A stretch of 64,000 bases of DNA from Qipengyuania sp. SS22 (GTDB taxonomy: Bacteria; Pseudomonadota; Alphaproteobacteria; Sphingomonadales; Sphingomonadaceae): the NCBI RefSeq assembly GCF_025736935.1, contig NZ_CP107048.1, positions 2,121,501 to 2,185,500 of the forward strand, in the 5' to 3' direction. This document shows positions 53,747-63,800 of this stretch, piece after piece. The position numbers and the translations under genes are program-made. Numbering within the stretch: the first letter of the stretch is position 1; the number at the start of each line of letters is the position of its first letter. The notes under the pieces are model-generated. The model worked only from the letters and a program-made list of their open reading frames with translations. It ran no database searches and was not told the origin of the DNA.

Positions 53747-55593
53747 GCAGCGCGGTCCAGTTTGCGGGCATGCACCAGCACCGCAGCCAACGCCGCCGGG
53801 GTAATCCCGCTGATGCGGCCCGCGGCCGCCAGGGATTCGGGACGGGCGACGGAGAGACGTTCGATCATCTCGTTCGAGAGACCTGGGACTTCGGCGAAGG
53901 GAAAATCGCGCGGGAGGTGCTGTGCTTCGCTGCTCCGTAAATCGGCGAGCTCGGCCCGCTGACGCGCGAGATAGGGCGCATAGAACGCATCCTCCGCCAT
54001 CTCGACTGCGAGTGGATCGGATGGGTCGACGCCCTCCATCCACGGTGCAAGTGTATCGAGATTGGCGTGGCCACCACCCAGCCATTCCGCAGCCGGGCGC
54101 GGACCGGTGTCGCGTTTCACGTGAAACCCTGCGTCGGACAGGACCTTGGAGTGGATGGGCGCTGCAAAGCGTTCGGCGTAGCGTCCACGCCGTTCCTCGC
54201 GCTGCGCATACCACTCCGCCCGTTCTTTCCCGACCAGACCGCAGGCGACGCCCAGCGGCGTGAGCCTCGTATCGGCGTTGCTCGCGCGAAGACGAAGGCG
54301 ATATTCGGCGCGGGAAGTCAGCATGCGATAGGGCTCGGTGATCCCCTGGAGGGTAAGATCGTCGAGCATGACCGCGATATAGGAATTGGCGCGATCGAGC
54401 GGCGCAGGCGCAACGCCTAGCACCGTCGATGCCGCGTGCATACCGGCCATCAGCCCCTGCGCAGCGGCCTCCTCATAACCCGTCGTTCCATTGATCTGAC
54501 CCGCGCAATAGAGGCCCGGAATGGCATTGAGCTCCAGCCCCGAGCTAAGCGCGCGTGGATCGATATGATCATATTCGACCGCGTAACCGGGCACTGCCAT
54601 TTCGACCCAGCGCAACCCGTCCATTTCGCGGAGCATGCCCAGCTGGACATCGACCGGGAGCGAGGTGGATATGCCGTTGGGATAGATCAATTCGGTGTCC
54701 AGCCCCTCGGGTTCGAGAAAGACCTGGTGCCCTTCACGGTCGCCAAAGCGGTGGATCTTGTCTTCGATGGAAGGACAGTAGCGCGGACCGGCGGCACCGA
54801 TCGCGCCAGAGAACAAAGGCGAGCGATCAAGATTGGCGCGGATGATATCGTGTGCGCGTTCGTTCGTCCGCGTGATCGCGCAGAAAATCTGCGGGTTGCA
54901 GCGCACGGTCGTAAGCGAGCTCATCGTCCAGGCTTCAACATCCGACGGCTGTTCCTCGAGAGCGGCCCAGTCGATGGTTCTTCCATCGAGGCGCGGCGGG
55001 GTGCCCGTCTTGAGCCGCCCCATCGGCAGGTCTGCCTCGCGCAACTGGTCAGCAAGCCGATGCGCTGCCCCCTCGCCGATGCGCCCGCCTTCGAAGCGCT
55101 CTTCGCCCCGATAGAGCACGCCGCCGAGGAAGGTGCCCGTGCACAGGATCACTGCCTCCGCGTCGAGAGCGGTACCGTCCGCCAGTTCCAGCCCTGCGAG
55201 CCGATCGCCGTCGAACCGCAGTGCCGCGACCTCACCCGCAATCAGGTCGAGGCGCGGCTGAGCTTTGACAATGGTCTGGACCGCGCGATGGAACAGCCTA
55301 CGGTCGGCCTGCACGCGCGGGCCCCAGACAGCACTCCCCTTCGAGCGGTTGAGCATTCGGTAGTGGATTGCAGCCGCATCTGCCGCGCGGCCGATAACGC
55401 CGTCGAGTGCATCAACCTCGCGCACCAGATGGCCCTTGCCCAGTCCGCCGATCGCCGGGTTGCAGCTCATCGCTCCGATCTTGTCGAGATCGAGGCTGAT
55501 CAGGCCGGTGCGCGCTCCCATGCGGGCGGCCGCGCAGGCCGCCTCGACACCGGCGTGACCGCCGCCGACTACAAGGACATCGAAGGTTTGCAT
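53743..55593 (-). CDS. mnmG: tRNA uridine-5-carboxymethylaminomethyl synthesis enzyme MnmG
   Basis: A 616-residue FAD protein that with MnmE adds the cmnm5 group to U34. The FAD-binding motif is [21 protein letters not shown], followed by [23 protein letters not shown] sequence and the characteristic [20 protein letters not shown]. The two catalytic-site cysteines appear in [16 protein letters not shown]. Start is set by [11 protein letters not shown]. It is followed by rsmG with ATGA overlap and preceded by mnmE with a parS site in between. Confidence 0.95.
   Translation of the reverse strand: MQTFDVLVVGGGHAGVEAACAAARMGARTGLISLDLDKIGAMSCNPAIGGLGKGHLVREVDALDGVIGRAADAAAIHYRMLNRSKGSAVWGPRVQADRRLFHRAVQTIVKAQPRLDLIAGEVAALRFDGDRLAGLELADGTALDAEAVILCTGTFLGGVLYRGEERFEGGRIGEGAAHRLADQLREADLPMGRLKTGTPPRLDGRTIDWAALEEQPSDVEAWTMSSLTTVRCNPQIFCAITRTNERAHDIIRANLDRSPLFSGAIGAAGPRYCPSIEDKIHRFGDREGHQVFLEPEGLDTELIYPNGISTSLPVDVQLGMLREMDGLRWVEMAVPGYAVEYDHIDPRALSSGLELNAIPGLYCAGQINGTTGYEEAAAQGLMAGMHAASTVLGVAPAPLDRANSYIAVMLDDLTLQGITEPYRMLTSRAEYRLRLRASNADTRLTPLGVACGLVGKERAEWYAQREERRGRYAERFAAPIHSKVLSDAGFHVKRDTGPRPAAEWLGGGHANLDTLAPWMEGVDPSDPLAVEMAEDAFYAPYLARQRAELADLRSSEAQHLPRDFPFAEVPGLSNEMIERLSVARPESLAAAGRISGITPAALAAVLVHARKLDRAA
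54113..54128. other. parS-type ParB site 2
   Basis: CGTTTCACGTGAAACC: 14 of 16 positions, with the 14-base core GTTTCACGTGAAAC perfect. It lies inside mnmG. Confidence 0.8.
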
Positions 55594-55637
55594 TGGTGGC
55601 GCGCCTTAGCCTTCACCCTGACTCGCGTCAAAGTGCA

Positions 55638-55653
55638 TGTTTCACGTGAAACA
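55638..55653. other. parS ParB site 3 (perfect)
   Basis: TGTTTCACGTGAAACA: the exact 16-base palindrome. It lies in the short gap between mnmE and mnmG, abutting the mnmE stop codon. Confidence 0.92.
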
Positions 55654-56925
55654 CTACTTGCCGATGCAGAAGCGACCAAAGAGAGCATCGAGCATCTCTT
55701 CAGTCGAATCGCGACCCACCAGCCGATCAAGCGCGCGTCTCGCGCTGCGCAGGTTCTCCGCGACCACAAGCAAGTCGCCTGAAGCGTCGACCGCTGCGAG
55801 GTTTTCGGCTGCGGTAATGGCCCATTGTCTCTGACGACGGTTGAACGCGACTTGGTCGACCGGCGGGAGCGCCGCCTTGCCCAGAGCTACCAATCGCTCC
55901 ACCAAGTCATCGATGCCTACACCAGTTACAGACGATACTTTCAAACCCTCGGCGCTTGAGCGGTCATCCAGGTCGCTTTTCGAACCGATAAGGATCGACC
56001 CTGCGGGTGCCTGGCCGGGTTCTCCGAGCCATAGCACGATCTGCCCTTCCTCCACCGCGCGGCGGGCGCGCGCGATACCGATCTCCTCGATCATGCCCGC
56101 CCCTTCCTCGCGCATACCCGCCGTGTCCACGAGCACGAATGGTACCCCGCCGATGGCAACAGGCCGTTCGAGCACATCACGGGTCGTCCCCGCCTCGGCA
56201 GTCACGATAGCAGCATCATCAGACAGCAACGCATTGAAAAGCGACGATTTACCGGCATTTGGTGGTCCGGCGAGAACGACGCGAATGCCATCGCGCAGGC
56301 GTTCCGCGGCAGGCCGACCGGCCATCCGCTGCATCTCTTCCGCCAAATCGACAATCTCGCCTTCGAAAGATGTCGGCAAGCCCGCCACATCGTCCTCGTC
56401 GGCGAAATCGATAACCGCTTCCACCGAGGCGGCGAGACCTAGTATCCGCTCGCGCCAGCTCTCGATCTGACGGGACAGTGCGCCGCCCGCCGAAAGCAGC
56501 GCGCCCTTGCGCTGCAAATCGGTTTCAGCTGCAAGCAAATCCGCAAGCCCCTCGGCCTCGGCGAGATCGATCCGGCCATTGCCGAACGCGCGGCGGGTAA
56601 ATTCGCCCGGTTCCGCCTCGCGCAGACCTTCCAGCCCGCCAAGCGCTGCCACGATCGCAGCGATGACCGCGCGGCCGCCATGACAGTGGATCTCGGCAAG
56701 GTCTTCGCCCGTTGCGGTGGCTGGCCCGGGAAACCACAGCACCAGAACGACATCGAGCGCTTCTCGCGCGTCATCGCGCAAGGTCCGCACCCGCGGCGAG
56801 CGCGCCGGGGGGAGATCGCCCGCCAGCGCGGTCAGCGCATCGCCCGCCTTGGGTCCGCTTATCCGGATGACACCGATCGCCGCCGGGGGTGCCCCGCTCG
56901 ACAGGGCAAAAATCGTATCTTCCAT
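55654..56925 (-). CDS. mnmE: tRNA modification GTPase MnmE
   Basis: A 423-residue GTPase partner of MnmG. N-terminal formyl-THF-binding domain (ALSSGAPPAAIGVIRISG, EIHCHGG), a central G domain with VVLAGPPNAGKSSLFNALL and DTAGMREEG, and the C-terminal CIGK with the conserved catalytic Cys420. Length is slightly short for the family but all domains are present. The only gene between it and rho is small DUF6489 plus the plus-strand catabolic block. Confidence 0.94.
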   Translation of the reverse strand: MEDTIFALSSGAPPAAIGVIRISGPKAGDALTALAGDLPPARSPRVRTLRDDAREALDVVLVLWFPGPATATGEDLAEIHCHGGRAVIAAIVAALGGLEGLREAEPGEFTRRAFGNGRIDLAEAEGLADLLAAETDLQRKGALLSAGGALSRQIESWRERILGLAASVEAVIDFADEDDVAGLPTSFEGEIVDLAEEMQRMAGRPAAERLRDGIRVVLAGPPNAGKSSLFNALLSDDAAIVTAEAGTTRDVLERPVAIGGVPFVLVDTAGMREEGAGMIEEIGIARARRAVEEGQIVLWLGEPGQAPAGSILIGSKSDLDDRSSAEGLKVSSVTGVGIDDLVERLVALGKAALPPVDQVAFNRRQRQWAITAAENLAAVDASGDLLVVAENLRSARRALDRLVGRDSTEEMLDALFGRFCIGK

Positions 56926-56940
56926 CGCGCGCGGGCGCTC

Positions 56941-57204
56941 CTAGTCGTCGGCGGGAGACTTGTCCGGCGAAGACGAGCGCGAGGCATTGGCGCCTTCCAT
57001 GAAGCTCTGTAACAGCTTGAAGCCAGCCTGCCCCATCGGTGCAAGCTGCTTGGCATATTCCTGCAACTGCTCGTTGTTGTTCACGCCCTTCATCGCCTTC
57101 GACATCATGTCAACATAGACCGCATTCGCCTTGCCGACATCGGGAAGGCCCATGAAGGTCCGCGCCTCGTCGGGCGTACAGTCGATTTCGATATGGACCT
57201 TCAT
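56941..57204 (-). CDS. DUF6489 family small protein
   Basis: An 87-residue protein with MKVHIEIDCTPDEARTFMGLPDV and a helical, Met/Gln-rich middle, ending in an acidic Ser-rich tail. It matches the DUF6489 group of alphaproteobacterial proteins by recollection. Function unknown. Co-oriented with mnmE, 15 bases apart. Confidence 0.78.
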   Translation of the reverse strand: MKVHIEIDCTPDEARTFMGLPDVGKANAVYVDMMSKAMKGVNNNEQLQEYAKQLAPMGQAGFKLLQSFMEGANASRSSSPDKSPADD

Positions 57205-57300
57205 AGCGCTTGCTCCGTTATGTCTTGCAAGACCCTATCTGGGTCCGCATCACGCGTCATGCAAGCATAAGACACCAATCGAAGCGAGGGAGCCCCGCCC

Positions 57301-57999
57301 ATGAGCGAAACCGTCACCATCTCCACCCTGTCCGCCAACGAGACGTTCGGCGCCTATGTCGCGCGCCCGGCGAACACGCCCAAGGCCGCCATTCTCGTCA
57401 TCCAGGAGATCTTCGGCGTGAATGCGGGCATTCGCCGCAAATGCGACAAGCTGGCCGAAGAAGGCTATCTGGCAGTTGCGCCCGACCTGTTCTGGCGGCT
57501 CGAGCCCGGTGTCGAGCTCGACCCCGACGTCGAACCCGAATTCCAGCGCGCGCTCGACCTGATGGGCAAGTTCAACCAGGACCAGGGCATCCGCGACATC
57601 GAGGCGACGATCCACCATATCCGCGGCGAGGAAGCTGTGCCCAAGGTCGGCTGTGTCGGATACTGCCTCGGCGGCCGGCTCGCCTATATGACCGCCGCGC
57701 GCACCGATGTGGACGCCAGCGTTGGCTATTACGGGGTTGGGATCGACGGCCTGCTCGATGAAAAGCACGCCATCGCGCATCCGCTGATGCTGCATATCCC
57801 GACCGAAGACGGTTTCGTCGACAAGGACACGCAGAAGGCCATGCACGCGGGGCTGGACGACCACCCTCGGGTCACACTCCACGATTACGCGGGGCTCGAT
57901 CACGGCTTCGCCACCGAATTCGGCAAGCGCCGGTCGGACGAGGCCGCGCAACTAGCAGATAGGCGCAGTGCGGAGTTTTTCGCCAAGCACCTCGGCTGA
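57301..57999 (+). CDS. Dienelactone hydrolase family protein
   Basis: A 232-residue alpha/beta hydrolase. The nucleophile is Cys122 in GCVGYCLGGRLAY (not the usual Ser), with a Glu in VIQEIFGVN and His in LDHGFA completing the DLH-type triad. The exact substrate is unknown; the enzyme class acts on dienelactones in aromatic degradation, and such homologues are common in sphingomonads. Its TGA overlaps the ATG of the next gene (TGATG), so they are coupled. Confidence 0.87.
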   Translation: MSETVTISTLSANETFGAYVARPANTPKAAILVIQEIFGVNAGIRRKCDKLAEEGYLAVAPDLFWRLEPGVELDPDVEPEFQRALDLMGKFNQDQGIRDIEATIHHIRGEEAVPKVGCVGYCLGGRLAYMTAARTDVDASVGYYGVGIDGLLDEKHAIAHPLMLHIPTEDGFVDKDTQKAMHAGLDDHPRVTLHDYAGLDHGFATEFGKRRSDEAAQLADRRSAEFFAKHLG

Positions 58000-59615
58000 T
58001 GCAGAACAAGGCGCATATCCGCAGTTCTTCCGAACTGTTCATGCGGTTCGGGCCCACGCTGGTTGTGGCGTTGCTGACCGCGCTGTTCGTCATGGTCGAC
58101 TGGCTGCGCTGGGGGCTGGTGTTCACCGTCCCGCTTCTGCTGCTGGCCATCTATGATTTCTTCCAGCGGCGGCACACGCTGTGGCGCAATTATCCGCTGC
58201 TCGCGCATGTCCGCTGGATCATGGAGGATTTGCGCCCCTATGCGCGCGCCTATCTGGTCGAGGGCGATCTGGAAGGCCGCCCCTTCAACCACCAACAGCG
58301 CGCGCTGGTTTACGCACGGGCCAAGGGCCAGCTCGATTCGCATCCCTTCGGGACCGAACTGGATGTGTATTCGGACGAATATGAGTGGCTCGCCCACTCG
58401 ATGGCCCCCAACCCGCAGGCGCCAGCCGAATGGCGTGTGGACGTCGGCAGCAGGCAGTGCACCCAGCCCTATTCCGCATCGCTCCTCAATATCTCGGCGA
58501 TGAGCTTCGGCTCGCTGTCGGCCAATGCAATCATGGCGCTCAACAAGGGCGCAGCCGCGGGCAATTTCTACCACGATACCGGTGAAGGCGGTATCTCGCG
58601 CTATCACCGCTCGCACGGGGGCGATCTCGTCTGGGAAATCGGCAGCGGTTATTTCGGTTGCCGCACCGAAGATGGCGCGTTCGATCCCGAAGCCTTTGCC
58701 GAAAGCGCGCGCGGCGAACAGGTCAAGATGGTCGAGATCAAGCTGAGCCAAGGCGCCAAGCCCGGCCATGGCGGGGTCCTGCCCGGCAGCAAGGTCACCA
58801 AAGAGATCGCCGAGGCGCGCGGGGTGCCGGTGGGGAGCGATTGTATCTCGCCGCCGGCGCATTCGACCTTCTCCACTCCGATCCAGATGCTCGAATGGGC
58901 CGCCAAGCTGCGTGAATTGTCGGGCGGGAAGCCGATCGGGGTGAAACTGTGTGTCGGCAAGCCGCATGAGGTCTTCGCGCTGATGAAAGCAATGCGCGAG
59001 ACCGGTATCACGCTCGATTACATCGTCGTCGACGGTGCCGAAGGCGGCACCGGGGCCGCTCCCGTGGAATTCTCCAACCGCGTCGGCATGCCGCTGCGCG
59101 AAGGGCTTATCCTGATGCGCAATGCGCTGGTGGGCAGCGGGTTAAAGCCCGAGGTCAAACTGGTCGCGGCGGGCATGGTGCATTCGGGTGCCGGGATGGC
59201 GATGAACTTCGGCCTGGGTGCCGATTGGTGCAATGCGGGGCGCGCCTTCATGTTCGCGCTTGGCTGTGTTCAGTCGATGAAATGCCATAACGACATGTGT
59301 CCGACCGGCGTGGCCACACAGGACGCCACGCGGCAGCGCGGTCTGGTGCCGATGGAGAAGGCCGAGCGCGTCGCGCGGTTCCAGCGCCATACGCTGCATT
59401 CCTTCCGCGAAATGGTCGTTGCGATGGGGCTCGACAATCCGTGGCAGATCGCACCCGCGCACATCTCCGAACGCCAGAACAGCGCGCAGTCGGACAGCCT
59501 CGACCACATCCACCGCTTTATCGAGCCCGGCCAGTTGCTCGACTCCCCCGAAAGCACGCCCTATGCCAAGGCCTGGGCCGCCGCACGGGCGGATACATTT
59601 GCGGAGGCAGTATGA
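57999..59615 (+). CDS. FMN-binding glutamate synthase family protein
   Basis: A 538-residue protein with two N-terminal membrane helices (about 15-50), then the glutamate synthase central/FMN domain (VDGAEGGTGAAPVEFSNRVGMPL, GHGGVLPGSKVTKEIA) and the 3Fe-4S Cys cluster KCHNDMCPTGVATQ. The glutaminase domain of true glutamate synthase is missing, so GOGAT activity is not expected; the real reaction is unknown. It is coupled at both ends to the DLH gene (TGATG) and the NTF2-like gene (ATGA). Confidence 0.85.
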   Translation: MQNKAHIRSSSELFMRFGPTLVVALLTALFVMVDWLRWGLVFTVPLLLLAIYDFFQRRHTLWRNYPLLAHVRWIMEDLRPYARAYLVEGDLEGRPFNHQQRALVYARAKGQLDSHPFGTELDVYSDEYEWLAHSMAPNPQAPAEWRVDVGSRQCTQPYSASLLNISAMSFGSLSANAIMALNKGAAAGNFYHDTGEGGISRYHRSHGGDLVWEIGSGYFGCRTEDGAFDPEAFAESARGEQVKMVEIKLSQGAKPGHGGVLPGSKVTKEIAEARGVPVGSDCISPPAHSTFSTPIQMLEWAAKLRELSGGKPIGVKLCVGKPHEVFALMKAMRETGITLDYIVVDGAEGGTGAAPVEFSNRVGMPLREGLILMRNALVGSGLKPEVKLVAAGMVHSGAGMAMNFGLGADWCNAGRAFMFALGCVQSMKCHNDMCPTGVATQDATRQRGLVPMEKAERVARFQRHTLHSFREMVVAMGLDNPWQIAPAHISERQNSAQSDSLDHIHRFIEPGQLLDSPESTPYAKAWAAARADTFAEAV

Positions 59616-60013
59616 CGGCTGAACAGGGTTTGAAGCGCTGGCACGAGGTGGTCGAGAACGGCAATTCGCCCGAGGCGCTGGCGGCGATCATCCACGAAGA
59701 CGCGGTGTTTCATTCGCCCGTCGTCCATACCCCGCAGCGCGGCCGCCCGATCGTAGTGGCCTATCTTTCCGCCGCAGGTCAGACGCTTGGCAATGACAGC
59801 TTCGAATATGTCCGCGAACTGGTCGATGGCGAGAACGCAATGATCGAGTTCAAGACCGAGATGGACGGCATCGAGGTCAATGGCATCGACCTGATCCGCT
59901 TCGATGAAGACGGCAAGATCACCGACTTCAAGGTCATGGTGCGGCCGCTGAAGGCAGTGAACAAGGTCTGGGAGCAGATGGGCGCCATGCTGGAGCGTAT
60001 GAAAGCGTCATAA
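59612..60013 (+). CDS. NTF2-like (SnoaL-fold) protein
   Basis: A 133-residue single-domain alpha+beta protein. WHEVVENGNSPEALAAIIHEDAVFHSPVVHTPQRGRP and the closing FKVMVRPLKAVNKV fit the nuclear transport factor 2-like/SnoaL fold; activity unknown. ATG overlaps the preceding stop (ATGA). Its end overlaps the convergent ATPase gene by 6 bases. With the two genes before it, it forms a possible small catabolic operon. Confidence 0.84.
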   Translation: MTAEQGLKRWHEVVENGNSPEALAAIIHEDAVFHSPVVHTPQRGRPIVVAYLSAAGQTLGNDSFEYVRELVDGENAMIEFKTEMDGIEVNGIDLIRFDEDGKITDFKVMVRPLKAVNKVWEQMGAMLERMKAS

Positions 60014-60529
60014 ACGCGCAAGGATAAACGCCGCACGCTCCTTCGCGGGGGCCAGCGGTAGATCGATCAGCGTATAGCCATAATCATGCCAGGCGCCGGA
60101 CACCGCCCGATCGCTGGCGACCGCTTCCTGCCAATCCTGGATACGCTCATCGTCAGGTGTGTAGATCGCGCGCCACGGCGGGGCGCGAAAGATCGGCCCG
60201 TCGAACCGATATTCGGCGCAGGCGCGCGCAATTGCTTCGGACACGGGAAGTCCCTCGACCCGCAGGAAACCGGCGATATCGGGGAAGCCGCGGTCGAAGA
60301 CGACCGGTCCCTCGATGTTGGTATCGTTCCACGCTGCCAGCTGGGCTGCGAGCATTGCATCGGCAAAGCCCAGCGGATCCTCTTCGCGCAGCGCCATTCC
60401 GCCAGCGGATTTCAGGATCGTCCGCGCGACTTCCGCAACTGTCGCCACGCCGCGGCGCGAAAGTTCTGCCAGCAGGGTCGACTTGCCCGCCCCGGGAGCC
60501 CCTGTGATGGCGGCTCTCTGGACGGGCAT
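60008..60529 (-). CDS. AAA/P-loop ATPase (AAA_28 type)
   Basis: A 173-residue nucleotide-binding protein with Walker A GAPGAGKSTLL and a kinase-like FDRGFPDIAGFL; the C-terminus is YTLIDLPLAPAKERAAFIL. Resembles AAA_28 or nicotinamide-nucleotide kinase-like proteins of unknown substrate. It begins 13 bases downstream of rho, on the same strand. Confidence 0.82.
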   Translation of the reverse strand: MPVQRAAITGAPGAGKSTLLAELSRRGVATVAEVARTILKSAGGMALREEDPLGFADAMLAAQLAAWNDTNIEGPVVFDRGFPDIAGFLRVEGLPVSEAIARACAEYRFDGPIFRAPPWRAIYTPDDERIQDWQEAVASDRAVSGAWHDYGYTLIDLPLAPAKERAAFILARL

Positions 60530-60542
60530 CGCGGTCGAAACC

Positions 60543-61808
<1,266 letters not shown>

Positions 61809-61851
61809 AATTCTACTCGGTAATCAGTGTGGATGGCCGGCAGGTCGGTGG

Positions 61852-61872
61852 GTCCTTCGACACGCTCAGGAC
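61852..61872. repeat. GTCCTTCGACACGCTCAGGAC palindromic element
   Basis: An imperfect palindrome with outer arms GTCCT/AGGAC (positions 61852-61872) in the rho leader. The sequence TTCGACACGCTCAGGAC resembles a dispersed intergenic repeat I recall from sphingomonad genomes; no second copy occurs in this window. Confidence 0.45.
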
Positions 61873-61894
61873 TGGGCTTGGGGAAAGCAGACCC

Positions 61895-61916
61895 GGTCCC
61901 GTCTCTATGCGGGACC
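61895..61916. other. Stem-loop in rho leader
   Basis: GGTCCCG / CGGGACC with an 8-base loop, 80 bases upstream of rho on the minus strand. No T-run, so more likely a regulatory leader structure than a terminator of hemJ; attenuation of rho by its own leader is known in other bacteria. Confidence 0.45.
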
Positions 61917-61989
61917 TGTAGCCGGTAGGTGGGATGCAATTACGGCGGTGCCGCGGAGGCGTCAATCGCGAATGCGACCGGCCGATCGC

Positions 61990-62433
61990 TCAGAAGGGTT
62001 TGACGATCACCAGCACGACGATGATCGCCAGCGCGATCCCGGGAAATTCACCCCATATCCGCAGCTGTTTCTCGGTCATCGGACGCTCGCCCGCGACCAT
62101 CTTTTTCGACCGCGCAACCATGATTCCGTGAAACGCGGTGAGCAGGAGGACGAACAGCAGCTTGGCATGGAACCAGCCCTGGTCCCACGCGCCGATGGTC
62201 ATCGCCAGCAGCAGCCCCAGCACCCATACGACGATCAGACTGGGCGTCAGGATTACCTTGCGCAGCAGGCCCATTCGCTTGCCCCACAGGGCTGCTTCCG
62301 CAGAGCCTTCGGTGGCCGAGTGCAGGTAGATCATCTGGCGCGGCAGCATGAACAGCCCCGCCATCCAGAACACCATGAAAATGATGTGTCCGGCCTTCAG
62401 CCACAGATAGGTCATCGCCAATACATCCTGCAT
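61990..62433 (-). CDS. hemJ: Protoporphyrinogen IX oxidase HemJ
   Basis: A 147-residue integral membrane protein with four helices; TYLWLKAGHIIFMVFWMAGLFMLPRQMIY is the HemJ/UPF0093 signature, with the conserved His and Trp/Phe pattern. It oxidises protoporphyrinogen IX and binds haem b in characterised members. HemE is 33 bases upstream on the same strand, so the two are likely co-transcribed. Confidence 0.9.
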   Translation of the reverse strand: MQDVLAMTYLWLKAGHIIFMVFWMAGLFMLPRQMIYLHSATEGSAEAALWGKRMGLLRKVILTPSLIVVWVLGLLLAMTIGAWDQGWFHAKLLFVLLLTAFHGIMVARSKKMVAGERPMTEKQLRIWGEFPGIALAIIVVLVIVKPF

Positions 62434-62466
62434 CGCCGGGCTATGTAGGCTGCGCGCACGCCTGCG

Positions 62467-63492
62467 TCACCCCTTGAAACCGCGCACGGTGGCCAGCAGG
62501 CGCTCGACATGCGCGATTGGCGTCCGGCGGTCGATCCCGTGGCCCAGATTGAAGACATGCGGACGATCGGCGAAGCTTTCGAGGATGAAGCGGGCACGCT
62601 GTTCCAGCCGATCGCTTCCCGCCAGCAGGAGCAACGGATCGAAATTGCCCTGAACCGGCATGTCGCCGGGCAGTTCGCGGGCCACCCATGCCGGATCGAG
62701 TGTCTCATCGACACCGATCGCCTGCACCCCCGTTTCACGGGCATAGGCGGCCAGCTTCTCGCCCGCCCCCTTGGGAAATCCGATAATCGGCGTGGTCGGG
62801 TGGCGTTCGCGCAGGGCTGCGACGATCCGCGCATTGGGGGCAATCACCAGCCGCTCGAATTCGTCCGGGGCCAGACTCCCTGCCCAGCTGTCGAACAACT
62901 GAACCGCTTCCGCGCCCGCCTCGATCTGGCCGGACAGGTAGGTGATCGTCTCGTTGGTGATCGCTTCGAGAATTGCGTCGAGCTTGGCTGGATCGCGATA
63001 GGCCATCGCGCGCGCTTCGTGTTGGTCGCGGCTACCTTCGCCTGCGACCATATAGGTCGCGACAGTCCACGGGCTGCCGGCAAAGCCAAGCATGGTCACG
63101 TCATCGGACAACCGCTGGCGGCACAGCCGTACGGTCTCGTAGATCGGCTCGTAGCGTGCTCTATCGGGTGTCAGCCCCTCGAGCATGGCATCGACGAGCG
63201 GCGGTGATAGCTTGGGTCCTTCGCCGGCAAGGAATTCGAGATGCTGTCCCAGTGCATGCGGGACGATCAGGATATCGGAGAACAGGATCGCCCCATCGAA
63301 GCCGAAGCGGTCAATCGGCTGCAAGGTGATTTCGCAGGCGGCTTCGCTGTCATAGGCCAGCGCAAGAAACCCGCCCTTTTCGGCGCGCAATTCCCGGTAT
63401 TCGGGCAAGTAGCGACCCGCCTGGCGCATGAGCCACAGGGGCACGCGATCAGCACGTTTGCCGTTCAGCGTATCGAGCAGGAGACCGGGCAT
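62467..63492 (-). CDS. hemE: Uroporphyrinogen III decarboxylase
   Basis: A 341-residue haem pathway enzyme. The signature VPLWLMRQAGRYLPEYRELR lies near the N-terminus, with FSDILIVPHALG (catalytic Asp), GFAGSPWTVATYMVAGEGS and DTPIIGF-type regions further on. Start at MPGLLLDTL. In Caulobacter and other alphaproteobacteria hemE flanks the chromosome origin, as it appears to here, and its promoter lies in the proposed origin region. Confidence 0.95.
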   Translation of the reverse strand: MPGLLLDTLNGKRADRVPLWLMRQAGRYLPEYRELRAEKGGFLALAYDSEAACEITLQPIDRFGFDGAILFSDILIVPHALGQHLEFLAGEGPKLSPPLVDAMLEGLTPDRARYEPIYETVRLCRQRLSDDVTMLGFAGSPWTVATYMVAGEGSRDQHEARAMAYRDPAKLDAILEAITNETITYLSGQIEAGAEAVQLFDSWAGSLAPDEFERLVIAPNARIVAALRERHPTTPIIGFPKGAGEKLAAYARETGVQAIGVDETLDPAWVARELPGDMPVQGNFDPLLLLAGSDRLEQRARFILESFADRPHVFNLGHGIDRRTPIAHVERLLATVRGFKG

Positions 63493-63800
63493 CGCTGAGT
63501 CCAATCTAATAAATAATAGTATTTATAAAGAGGTTGTAGGAGTCTGTTGGCCCTGTGGATTTCAGGGATAAGTGGCCCCTGCCCGATTTCTCCCGCGCTG
63601 CAAAGGGTTCAGGCCGCTTGCCGACTCGCCGCAGCCTCTGAGTCGAGTCAAACTTATCCCTGCTATGCCTACCCCTGCGCAAAAGTCGGATTTGGTGTGC
63701 GGGAATCGGCCCGTGAAGGACTCGTTCCGGGGAGGCTTTTTGCTCCCGAACTTGTCGCCAGCTTTCTCCCGTGGTTTATGCCCCCGTTCTCCACAGGCCG
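63493..63800. other. Proposed chromosomal origin of replication (oriC)
   Basis: A 278-base gene-free gap between hemE and the DUF299 gene, extended to include one DnaA-like box in the latter. It begins with an AT-rich tract (63500-63530, with ATAAATAATAGTATTTATAAAG), a plausible duplex-unwinding element in a GC-rich genome. DnaA-box-like motifs: TTCTCCACA (63787-63795, one mismatch to TTATCCACA), TGTGGATTT (63554-63562, inverted, two mismatches), and a perfect 10-base inverted repeat CAGGGATAAG / CTTATCCCTG (63563-63572, 63653-63662) whose outer half is TTATCC. Gene context matches the Caulobacter origin next to hemE, and parABS lies 8-10 kb away. Confidence 0.72.
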
